From Candidatus Methanophagales archaeon (GTDB taxonomy: Archaea > Halobacteriota > Syntropharchaeia > Alkanophagales > Methanospirareceae), in assembly GCA_021161765.1 (NCBI GenBank), contig JAGGZZ010000042.1, positions 1-5,369 on the forward strand: a stretch of 5,369 nt of DNA. The letters are read 5' to 3'. Position 1 is the stretch's first letter; each line of letters opens with the position of its first letter. Below the pieces are notes generated by a model. The model ran no database searches and was not told the DNA's origin. It worked only from the letters and a program-made list of their open reading frames with translations. Positions 1 through 5,369 of this stretch are shown piece by piece. The translations under genes and the position numbers were made by a program.

Positions 1-250
1 CCACGAAGGAGTGACTGAGTTCATGAAAGAGCAGAGTGGCGAAAAAAAGAACAGACGCAATGGCGCCCAACAGGTATTTCAGCCATGTTGAAATATTCAT
101 GCCACCAAAACCGATAATTATGCCAAGAGTTTTAATTCTAACATCGGTAACTGCAAAAACCCAGATAAAAAGCACTAATATTATAAGAAATGAGAGGTGC
201 AGCTTTATAGGTATTCCACCGATACTGCCAATTTTATAAGACCACTTCAT
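1..250 (-). CDS. Site-2 protease family (M50) intramembrane zinc metalloprotease, N-terminal part
   Basis: This is the first 83 codons of a membrane metalloprotease whose remainder lies off the left edge. The visible protein starts MKWSYKIGSIGGIPIKLH, the usual opening of the short archaeal/cyanobacterial site-2 proteases. A hydrophobic membrane segment follows at about residues 19-34 and a second at about 57-75, ending in HELSH at residues 76-80. HExxH supplies two zinc ligands and the catalytic Glu; the third ligand (an Asp in a later NPDG-type motif) is outside the window. Family members cut transmembrane or membrane-proximal peptides of regulators. The ATG at 250 overlaps the TGA of the upstream BioD-like/DRTGG gene (ATGA), and a perfect GGAGGT lies 12 nt before it inside that gene, so translation is probably coupled. 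The substrate cannot be told from here. Family assignment is secure; function in this operon is unknown. Confidence 0.92.
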   Translation of the reverse strand, partial: MKWSYKIGSIGGIPIKLHLSFLIILVLFIWVFAVTDVRIKTLGIIIGFGGMNISTWLKYLLGAIASVLFFATLLFHELSHSFV

Positions 251-1308
251 TTTCTTTTTAATACCTCCAGAGGTTTTAAATCAACAAGCTGTTCGACAAG
301 TTCTTTAATCCTTCTTATCTTCGCATCGCCCTTTATCCTCGCCTTCCCGAATACCTCATCCACCTTCTCCATTGTCGTGAGTGTGTCATCCGCAACGAGA
401 ATAACCGGAATGCCCTTTTCTTCTGCTTTTCCAAGCATCGTTGCCGGCGGTTCTAAATGCCCGGTCAGCAGAAGGCACTTTATATTCCCCGTTTCCAGTG
501 CGAGGTTTTGCAAATCCGCCTGGTCTCCACCGGTTATCAATGCCGCTTGCCTCACACGCCTGAAATATTTCAACGCCACTGGCGGGGACATCGCACCTAT
601 CAAGAACTCCTCGATAATCACATCTTCACCTGGCTTAACAAGCCATTCGCCATTCAGTGCCTCACCGAGTTCACTGACAAACAAGCCGGCAAGTAGAGGG
701 TCGTAGGGCAACGTACCAAGCATTTCCATGTCGTTCCTTTTCAAAAATCTTTCAGTAATATCCTTGACATACGCCTTCTTGTAGCCCGCGAGTTGATTGA
801 ACAGCACGAACTTAAGCCGTTCGCCAAAAAGTTCTCTCGCAGTAAGAATCCGGTCAATAACGAAATCGTTCGTGTATTTCACCACCATGAGACTCTTTAA
901 ATCCAGCGCAGATGAAACGTCCAGGTCACTGAGTCCCAGCGCTCTTCCAACTTTATACTCAACTGAACCCTCCACAAGGACAACATCTTTACCCTCTGAG
1001 ACTCTCTTATACGAATCCATAACTCGTTTCTTTAACGCTACGGGGTCCGCGGAACAAACAAAGTCCACGTATGGTCTGTCAAGCTTGACCGGGCAAACGT
1101 CTTCCATATCGTCTCCGGTATTCAACACGCTCGCCGTATTGTGCGCGTCTTCATCCACTAATTCGGTGCTTATCCGTGTGGTGCCCACGCAAAAAGGTTT
1201 GAAGTAGCCGACTTTAAATCCCTTTTCACGCAGTATCTGCCCTAAGGCTATTATCAACGCACTCTTTCCCGAATACTCTTCCACGGATGACACAAGCAGG
1301 CTTTTCAT
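247..1308 (-). CDS. BioD-like/DRTGG domain protein (COG0857-type phosphotransacetylase N-terminal-like)
   Basis: This 353-residue protein has two parts. The N-terminal ~210 residues form a dethiobiotin-synthetase-like P-loop NTPase domain, with a Walker A-like SVEEYSGKSAL at about residues 8-18 (Gly14-Lys15-Ser16). A DRTGG domain follows at about 222-330, with ITGGDQAD at 258-265. The same pair of domains precedes the catalytic domain of long bacterial phosphotransacetylases. Here, as in many archaea, it stands alone without that catalytic domain, so it is unlikely to be a phosphotransacetylase itself. In archaea such proteins often sit beside ADP-forming acyl-CoA synthetases, as here, and a regulatory or accessory role is inferred; the biochemical activity is not known to me. 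Length and both domains look complete, with no internal damage, unlike the synthetase 28 bp upstream. The ATG at 1308 has a GGGAGAGAGG stretch just ahead. Its TGA overlaps the site-2 protease start. Confidence 0.9.
   Translation of the reverse strand: MKSLLVSSVEEYSGKSALIIALGQILREKGFKVGYFKPFCVGTTRISTELVDEDAHNTASVLNTGDDMEDVCPVKLDRPYVDFVCSADPVALKKRVMDSYKRVSEGKDVVLVEGSVEYKVGRALGLSDLDVSSALDLKSLMVVKYTNDFVIDRILTARELFGERLKFVLFNQLAGYKKAYVKDITERFLKRNDMEMLGTLPYDPLLAGLFVSELGEALNGEWLVKPGEDVIIEEFLIGAMSPPVALKYFRRVRQAALITGGDQADLQNLALETGNIKCLLLTGHLEPPATMLGKAEEKGIPVILVADDTLTTMEKVDEVFGKARIKGDAKIRRIKELVEQLVDLKPLEVLKRK
263..268 (-). promoter_or_regulatory. Shine-Dalgarno for the site-2 protease
   Basis: The minus strand reads GGAGGT here, complementary to the archaeal 16S rRNA 3' end, 12 nt before the ATG at 250. 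It lies inside the last codons of the upstream gene and supports the ATG that overlaps that gene's stop. The spacing is slightly long. Confidence 0.7.
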
Positions 1309-1310
1309 TT

Positions 1311-1320
1311 CCTCTCTCCC
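1311..1320 (-). promoter_or_regulatory. Shine-Dalgarno for the BioD-like/DRTGG gene
   Basis: The minus strand reads GGGAGAGAGG directly before AA-ATG. The GGGAG portion is about 7 nt from the start and is the likelier pairing site. It supports the ATG at 1308. Confidence 0.6.
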
Positions 1321-1321
1321 G

Positions 1322-1365
1322 TAATCATTTTAAAATCTATTGCATTTTAATCATTTCTATTGCAT
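1322..1365. repeat. Imperfect tandem duplication at the 3' end of the acyl-CoA synthetase
   Basis: On the plus strand taatcattt occurs at 1322-1330 and again at 1348-1356, and tctattgcat at 1336-1345 and again at 1356-1365. The two copies are nearly adjacent; the left one carries about five extra bases between its halves. The block spans the stop codon (TAG at 1337-1339) that ends the family-like reading frame of the broken synthetase, and the short spacer before the next gene. It may be the scar of a small duplication or of the event that shortened the gene. Confidence 0.65.
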
Positions 1366-2731
1366 CTTCCTTACTTAGTGGTGCAATCCTGAACGAAACA
1401 TCTTTGAAGACCTCCACATAAATCCCCCTCCCCCAGTCCAAACATTATCAAAGGTCCAAAATGCATGTCTCGCTTCATACCAACGATTACCTCCTTCCCG
1501 CCTTCTATCATCTGTTGAACAAGAACACCCTCTATTCGCCTTGCACTTGTGTATTTCTCGACTGCGTGGAGCACTTCTACCGCTCTTACAGGGTCGAAAT
1601 AGTTGGTGATACCTTGCGTTTTAAACTGCTCTACGGTTTTTGCAATCCCATCACCACCCATAAACACGGGAATAATCGGCTTAGTTCCGGTCAATTCCAG
1701 AACATAATCCCCTGCTTTCTGGAATTTTATCTGCGCAGTGGGAGAAAGTATAGCGATTATTGCACCTACGCTTTCATCGGCTGACACGATACCAAGAGCA
1801 GAACCAAATTTATTCGAATCTGCATCGCCCATCACATCAACGGGATTATAGAAATTCGCAACGTGCAAATCACGGACTTTCTCCATCGTCCCCCTATCGA
1901 ATGAAGCAAGCTCAAGCCCGTACTCTTCGATTGCATCGGCAGCCATAACACCAGGTCCGCCAGAATTGGTGACAATTGCTATTCCCCCCTTTACGTGACG
2001 AATTCGCGATAGGATGAGCGAGAAATCAAACAAATCATTAATCGAGTTCGCTTCGACCACGCCTGATTGTTGAAATGCCGCTCTGAAAGCTTCTACACTG
2101 CCTGCTATGCTTCCGGTATGGCTCGAAGCTGCTTTCGCTCCTGCTTCGGTCTTCCCGCTTTTCATCACTACCACCGGCTTTGTTCTCGTGACCGGTCTCA
2201 CAACATCCATAAACCGCCGCCCTTCTCTTATGTCCTCGAGATACATCGTTATCACTTCGGTTTCATCGTCCTTAGCCAGGTATTCGATAAAGTCGCATTT
2301 AAGTCTGAATGCGTGTTTATTAGCCCTACACAGTTTGGACCCACGAGGCTTAAGCCGTATTTAGCACTTATTCTGATAAGTTCGGATTCGAGCACTGCAC
2401 CTTCCCGCCCTGCCTCTTTAAAGCCCGCGGAGATAACAACCACGTTCTTTATCCCTTTCAATCCGCATTGCTCAAGGACTTCCGGAACACTGGTAGCTGG
2501 AACTGCTATCACAGCTAGAGATACCCCTTCTTCAATTTGAAGAACTGAGGGATAACACAGGACATTCAGAATTTTATCGTATTTGGGATTGACCGCATAA
2601 ATCCTCACGCTCCCTTTCGCTTTTCTATGAAAGGAGAGTATGTTTTTAAGAAGGGTATTTCCAACTTTTCCTTTCTTAGGTGTTGCCCCTACTACTGCTA
2701 TACTTTCTGGATTGAAAAATTGGTCACGCAT
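1337..2731 (-). pseudogene. ADP-forming acyl-CoA (acetate-CoA) synthetase, alpha-beta fusion, multiply deleted and frameshifted
   Basis: The intact enzyme converts acyl-CoA + ADP + Pi to the acid + ATP + CoA. The ATG at 2731 begins MRDQFFNPESIAVVGAT, the CoA-binding Rossmann domain, which runs to GPNCVGLINTHSDLNAT. At 2289-2297 the frame breaks and family sequence resumes in another frame as DFIEYLAKDDETEVI; roughly 45-50 residues, including the usual ISQSGA stretch, are absent. The second segment keeps the phospho-histidine motif AASSHTGS and the alpha C-terminal domain to about AVEKY (1550). It then passes directly to ARRIEGVLVQQM, which belongs late in the ATP-grasp beta part, so around 90-100 residues including the HKSD-type motif are missing. 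A GGGGGAGGGGG run (1424-1434) shifts the frame again. The corrected frame continues IYVEVFKDVSFRIAPL and ends at TAG 1337-1339, without the last ~60 residues of the family. About 700 residues are expected and about 460 are present. The enzyme cannot be functional as written. Confidence 0.9.
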
Positions 2732-2738
2732 AGTATTA

Positions 2739-2744
2739 TCCTTT
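2739..2744 (-). promoter_or_regulatory. Shine-Dalgarno-like site of the acyl-CoA synthetase gene
   Basis: The minus strand reads AAAGGA, leaving seven bases (TAATACT) before the ATG at 2731. It supports that start. The 35-bp gap to the upstream remnant holds no TATA box at a suitable distance, so the gene was probably cotranscribed from upstream. Confidence 0.5.
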
Positions 2745-2766
2745 ATAACATCTATTACTCTCTGTT

Positions 2767-2868
2767 TTAAAGCCTATTTCCCATCTCTACCACCTTAAGG
2801 GTAATCTTCATTACCGAGTCAGGATTGAGGGATATGGAATCTATTCCCTCTTTCACCAGAAAAATGGA
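2767..2868 (-). pseudogene. ppsA: Phosphoenolpyruvate synthase, C-terminal remnant
   Basis: Only about the last 31 codons are present: FLVKEGIDSISLNPDSVMK and a short helix ending EMGNRL before TAA at 2767-2769. The segment GIDSISLNPD is the characteristic end of the PEP-utilising TIM barrel in archaeal and bacterial PEP synthases, which make PEP from pyruvate and ATP. The phospho-histidine domain, the nucleotide-binding domain and most of the barrel (over 700 residues in the family) are missing. The remnant is fused in frame to an alpha-glucan phosphorylase piece at about 2863-2875, so it has no start of its own. The call rests on a short match and could instead be another PEP-utilising enzyme such as pyruvate phosphate dikinase, though the NPD motif favours PEP synthase. 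Confidence 0.75.
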
Positions 2869-3174
2869 GATTTTTTGTAGAATTTGCTTTCCTGCGTCAT
2901 CTTCAGGATGGGCTTTACCGGCAAATATGAGCTGTATTGGACACCAACGGTCGTTCAGGAGCTTTTTCAACCTTTTCAGGTCGAAGAAGATTAAATCTGC
3001 CCTCTTATAGGTGGTAAAGCGGCGGGCAAAACCGATGGTCAATACGGAGGGGTCCAGCAAGGTCCCACCAGCTAATACAATGGAAGGGCTGACCCGGTCT
3101 CTTCCCCAGTGTTGGCGTGTACGCTCACGGATGGTGTTGATGAGTTTCATTTTTAACTCGTAATGGGTCTGCCA
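2866..3174 (-). pseudogene. Alpha-glucan (glycogen) phosphorylase, internal fragment
   Basis: About 103 codons from the middle of a GT35-type alpha-glucan phosphorylase, the enzyme that releases glucose 1-phosphate from glycogen-like glucans. Recognisable family sequence begins at about WQTHYELKMKLI (Trp codon 3172-3174), before the first possible ATG at 3150. It includes LDPSVLTIGFARRFTTYKR and PIQLIFAGKAHPEDDAGK, segments typical of the short archaeal/bacterial phosphorylases. The N-terminal domain and everything after about LQKI, including the pyridoxal-phosphate lysine region, are missing. Upstream it is joined out of frame to the PfkB remnant; downstream it runs in frame into the PEP synthase tail. 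Read alone, the frame from 3150 to 2767 would give a 127-residue phosphorylase/PEP-synthase chimera, which I regard as a deletion product and not a designed fusion. Confidence 0.82.
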
Positions 3175-3670
3175 CCTGTTCCCTGTTCGCGGACACCCCG
3201 AGCAGCACTAATAATTTCATCTATCCCCTTCAATTCCGCGTCCACCAATCGGCTCAATTCATGGATATTGGGTTTAATGGCATCAGGAATGCCCTGAATA
3301 CCCACTCTCATGGCGTCTCCATCAGTATCCAGTATAACCCAGGCTCCTCGGGCTTTAGCAATTTCAATAATTTTCCGGTAGATTACAGGATGAACCCCGG
3401 GAGGAAGGCTTCCACTGATAACTAATATCTCGGGCTTTTTAAGCTTTTCGACCTTATGAATCATCTGCATCAGTTCATACGGTTTGATTTCCGGCCCCCT
3501 GGCACTGAACACGGTCTGGCTTCCTGTGCTTATGACATTAACGATGATGTTAGTACGAGTTTCGCCGGAAATCCTGGTAAAATCACACGAAATACCATCG
3601 TTGAACAGCCGCCCTTCCAGTTCTTCTCCTGCGAACCCACCGACAAATCCAAGTGCTTTATTGTTTTCAT
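3153..3670 (-). pseudogene. PfkB-family sugar kinase (1-phosphofructokinase-like), truncated at both ends
   Basis: PfkB-family kinases phosphorylate sugars or sugar phosphates such as fructose phosphates. Family sequence is readable from NNKALGFVGG (about 3665) through SGETRTNIIV, then VISGSLPPG, and DAIKPNIHELSRL, which are the usual mid-protein motifs of the 1-phosphofructokinase/tagatose-6-phosphate kinase branch. The front ~45-50 residues (TLNPA and GGKG motifs) are missing. The catalytic GAGD motif and the rest of the C-terminal part after about REQGTG (3180) are also missing, so it cannot be active. The original start was probably the ATG at 3670, which overlaps the enolase TGA (ATGA) and reads MKTI, but it is out of frame with the body. 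A GTG at 3512 would open the longest intact stretch and lies well inside the domain, so it is unlikely to be a true start. The frame closes at TAA 3153-3155. Confidence 0.87.
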
Positions 3671-4188
3671 CTCACAAACCCTCTTCTCCCCGCAAAAATC
3701 GCGGTATCGCCCAGGCTTTCTTCAATCCGCAGGAGTTGATTATATTTCTCTACCCTCTCTCCACGGCAAGGTGCCCCGGATTTTAAGTGACCCGTCCCCA
3801 TAGCAACGGTGAAGTCTGCAATAAACGAATCGACTGTTTCTCCACTTCTATGCGAAACCATCGCACCCCAGCCGAACTTCTGCGCCAATCTGACTGCGGC
3901 AACACCCTCTGTAACAGTGCCGACCTGATTCAGGGCATCCTTTCCCAGTAGCTCCTTAGCTATATCGTGGTTTACATTATCAACTGCATTTAGGACCCCC
4001 TTATTTCCATACCTTTTCGGGTCCCCATCTCTTAGTTCAACAGCTTCGTGAATTCCCGTTGAAGCACCTGACGAAACCGCAGCACGGGCTCTGGCACCAC
4101 CCTCTAATTTTATGTCCACCTCTACGGTCGGATTTCCTCTTGAATCTAAGATCTCTCTTGCCCAGATTGATTTAATTGTGGTGTCCAT
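3667..4188 (-). pseudogene. eno: Enolase with large in-frame internal deletion
   Basis: Enolase interconverts 2-phosphoglycerate and PEP. The frame encodes 173 residues against about 420-430 in the family. Residues 1-85 are a normal N-terminus, including AREILDSRGNPTVEV and the mobile loop SSGASTG (39-45). Residues 90-173 are a normal C-terminus, including MVSHRSGETVDSFIAD (110-125), HLKSGAP (134-140) and KYNQLLRIEE (148-157). They meet at LNQV (86-89; 3933-3922). About 250 residues are missing, including the Mg2+-binding Asp/Glu/Asp, the general acid-base Glu and the catalytic Lys that precedes the NQ.GT motif. The barrel cannot form, so activity is not expected even though the frame is open. 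The ATG at 4188 is preferred over the GTG at 4209 because the family N-terminus begins there and the TATA box lies about 27 bp upstream. It is the first gene after the promoter. Confidence 0.92.
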
Positions 4189-4211
4189 TATGTATCTTCT
4201 ATCCCACACGC

Positions 4212-4219
4212 TATATAAA
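4212..4219 (-). promoter_or_regulatory. Archaeal TATA box of the enolase-led operon
   Basis: The minus strand reads TTTATATA, a strong match to the archaeal TATA element, centred about 27 bp before the enolase ATG at 4188. Archaeal transcription starts about 25-27 bp after the TATA centre, so the transcript should begin at or next to the ATG. The absence of a clear Shine-Dalgarno before this ATG agrees with a leaderless message. An upstream BRE is not obvious. Confidence 0.7.
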
Positions 4220-4241
4220 GATACTGCTTCTGTTCCTGGTG

Positions 4242-4272
4242 GGTTAGGAGTATCTTAGTGGTACACCTAACC
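4242..4272. repeat. Inverted repeat (hairpin or operator) between the ATPase and enolase genes
   Basis: The arms ggttagg (4242-4248) and cctaacc (4266-4272) are perfect complements. Inside them, after one A/A mismatch, gta (4250-4252) pairs with tac (4262-4264), leaving a 9-base loop. The element lies 46 bp after the ATPase stop and 23 bp upstream of the enolase TATA box. No T-run follows on the minus strand, so it is not a typical archaeal terminator. A regulator-binding site for the enolase promoter is equally plausible. The rest of the 4189-4318 gap holds nothing else I can name. Confidence 0.5.
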
Positions 4273-4318
4273 TTTTGATTAAGCTTGCTTGTTCGCTGAA
4301 ATAGGCGATTGTACTACA

Positions 4319-5369
4319 TTATCTGTGAAAGATGATTTTACCATGCTCAAAGACATCATACGCAGCACGCTTCACATAATCGTTTACAATGAACCACGCC
4401 AGTGCATAAACCCAGACAAACAGTGCTAACTTCCAGCCAATTGGTGGCATAAGAATCCCGTAAACAACAATCAACGTGGCAACCGTCTGAGTCGAGATAA
4501 CGGCAAATAGCAGAATCTTCGCGGGTTTGATAGACCAGAAAGGTCCTCTTGTTCGCGTCACAAACAAAGTCAGGTGACCTGCGACAGAGAGCTTCAGGTA
4601 AATGAACGGCTGAATGCACTCACGCGTCATGTGTAAAATCTCCTCCCCTATGTAGAAGATCCTGAATGAAGATATGACACCTGCAATGCCCAGAACGGTT
4701 GCTATCCCAAGCACTACCCGCATATTCCACTTCTCCGGCTTGTTCGAATATTTAACGTTGTCGAATGCAATGGTCATAATCGGCAGGTCGTTTAGCAGTG
4801 CCAGAAGGACAATCATAAGGGCTGTGACAGGATAGAAATTAAATACCAGTATGGATAGCGTCATGAAGAATAATACCCGTATCGTTTCAGCAATGCGATA
4901 CATGGCATAACTGTTCATCCGCTGAAAGATTTTACGGCTTTCCTTGATGGCATCAATAATCACGGATAATCCCGGCAGCGTCAGCACGATGTCTGCCGCT
5001 GAACGTGCAGCGTCAGTGGCGCTTTCCACCGCAATGCCGACATCCGCCTTCTTCAATGCCGGGGCATCATTTACGCCGTCTCCGGTCATACCAACGATAT
5101 GCCTCTTTGCCTGCAGACATTCCACGATGCAGTATTTATGCTCCGGATAAACCTCCGCAAAACCATCTGCGCCCTCCACGAGCTTCTTGGTTGCTGAATC
5201 CCCCTTGTTGACGAGACTTGAGGATGGCAGGATATTAGTACCGAGATTGATCAGCCGGGCAGTCTCTTTGGCAATGGCAGTATGGTCTCCCGTAACCATC
5301 TTCACCTGAACGCCCATATCCTCTGCGGTTCTAAGTGTCTCTGCCGAATCCTCGCGGGGCGGGTCGTAC
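4319..5369 (-). CDS. Plasma-membrane-type (P3A) proton-translocating P-type ATPase, C-terminal part
   Basis: About 349 residues are visible; the N-terminal half, including the DKTGT phosphorylation site, lies off the right edge. The reading frame continues to the edge and starts with YDPPREDSAETLR, so the first internal Met is not the start. The visible part contains VKMVTGDH, then the hinge motif TGDGVNDAPALKKADVGIAV at about visible residues 95-114, and six hydrophobic segments matching M5-M10. M6 reads LLALLNDLPIMTIAFDNV, followed by KYSNKPEKWNMR, both characteristic of the H+-ATPase (P3A) branch found in fungi, plants and some archaea such as methanogens. The likely role is ATP-driven proton export across the cell membrane. 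The protein ends naturally at FEHGKIIFHR, with TAA at 4319-4321. No frameshift or deletion is visible, in contrast to the genes downstream. Ion specificity is inferred from the family only. Confidence 0.95.
   Translation of the reverse strand, partial: YDPPREDSAETLRTAEDMGVQVKMVTGDHTAIAKETARLINLGTNILPSSSLVNKGDSATKKLVEGADGFAEVYPEHKYCIVECLQAKRHIVGMTGDGVNDAPALKKADVGIAVESATDAARSAADIVLTLPGLSVIIDAIKESRKIFQRMNSYAMYRIAETIRVLFFMTLSILVFNFYPVTALMIVLLALLNDLPIMTIAFDNVKYSNKPEKWNMRVVLGIATVLGIAGVISSFRIFYIGEEILHMTRECIQPFIYLKLSVAGHLTLFVTRTRGPFWSIKPAKILLFAVISTQTVATLIVVYGILMPPIGWKLALFVWVYALAWFIVNDYVKRAAYDVFEHGKIIFHR

Noticed and set aside
36..706. Plus-strand open frames over the protease and BioD-like/DRTGG genes
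   Set aside because: They lie antisense to clearly recognisable proteins, resemble no family and have no convincing start signals.
2067..2540. 157-codon plus-strand open frame
   Set aside because: It is antisense to the conserved ACD CoA-binding and histidine-motif segments; the composition is that of a complement shadow.
2742..2748. TTATAAAG as a possible TATA box for the acyl-CoA synthetase
   Set aside because: It lies only about 15 bp before the ATG, so transcription would start inside the gene; the overlapping AAAGGA fits a ribosome binding site better.
3153..3512. A short stand-alone PfkB kinase starting at GTG 3512
   Set aside because: Family sequence continues in frame upstream to about 3665, the supposed start lies mid-domain, and the catalytic GAGD region is absent.
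1337..4188. Mobile element insertion or programmed rearrangement as the cause of the broken genes
   Set aside because: No transposase, terminal inverted repeat, target duplication or recombinase is visible; simple deletions at short repeats, or an artefact, explain the junctions with fewer assumptions.
4356..4619. 87-codon minus-strand open frame inside the ATPase
   Set aside because: It overlaps the intact M8-M10 coding region of the ATPase in another frame and has no family-like features.

Overview
The window is most consistent with an archaeon, probably a euryarchaeote. The pointers are an ADP-forming acyl-CoA synthetase next to a BioD-like/DRTGG protein, a short archaeal-type site-2 protease, a plasma-membrane-type P-type H+-ATPase, and a TATA box about 27 bp ahead of the enolase ATG with no leader. 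A methanogen or ANME-type lineage would fit, but the sequence alone cannot fix the taxon. Every gene is on the minus strand, so transcription runs from high to low coordinates.

Layout in the direction of transcription. (1) 5369-4319 is the C-terminal half of a P3A-type ATPase; it runs off the right edge and is intact as far as visible. (2) 4318-4189 is intergenic, with a hairpin-forming inverted repeat (4242-4272) and a TATA box (4212-4219). (3) 4188-2767 is a chain of gene remnants: enolase without its middle, a PfkB-type sugar kinase without its N- and C-termini, a short internal piece of an alpha-glucan phosphorylase, and the last ~31 codons of a PEP synthase. (4) 2731-1337 is an ADP-forming acyl-CoA synthetase (alpha-beta fusion) broken by an out-of-frame deletion, a probable in-frame deletion of the ATP-grasp front half, a frameshift at a G-rich run, and a truncated end. 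(5) 1308-247 is an intact BioD-like/DRTGG protein. (6) 250-1 is the N-terminus of a site-2 protease with its HELSH motif, overlapping the previous gene by ATGA.

The main observation is the contrast between the flanks and the core. The flanking genes read cleanly, while all five central-carbon genes between them have lost large blocks. What remains is well conserved and almost free of point damage, and gene order and strand are as expected for a glycan/glycolysis/gluconeogenesis/acetate cluster (phosphorylase, sugar kinase, enolase, PEP synthase, ACD). At several junctions the same bases can be read as family-like residues in the frames of both partners, which points to joining at short direct repeats. 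This could be recent multi-deletion decay in one lineage or an amplification/assembly artefact; sequence alone does not decide. I see no mobile element, CRISPR array, tRNA or rRNA.
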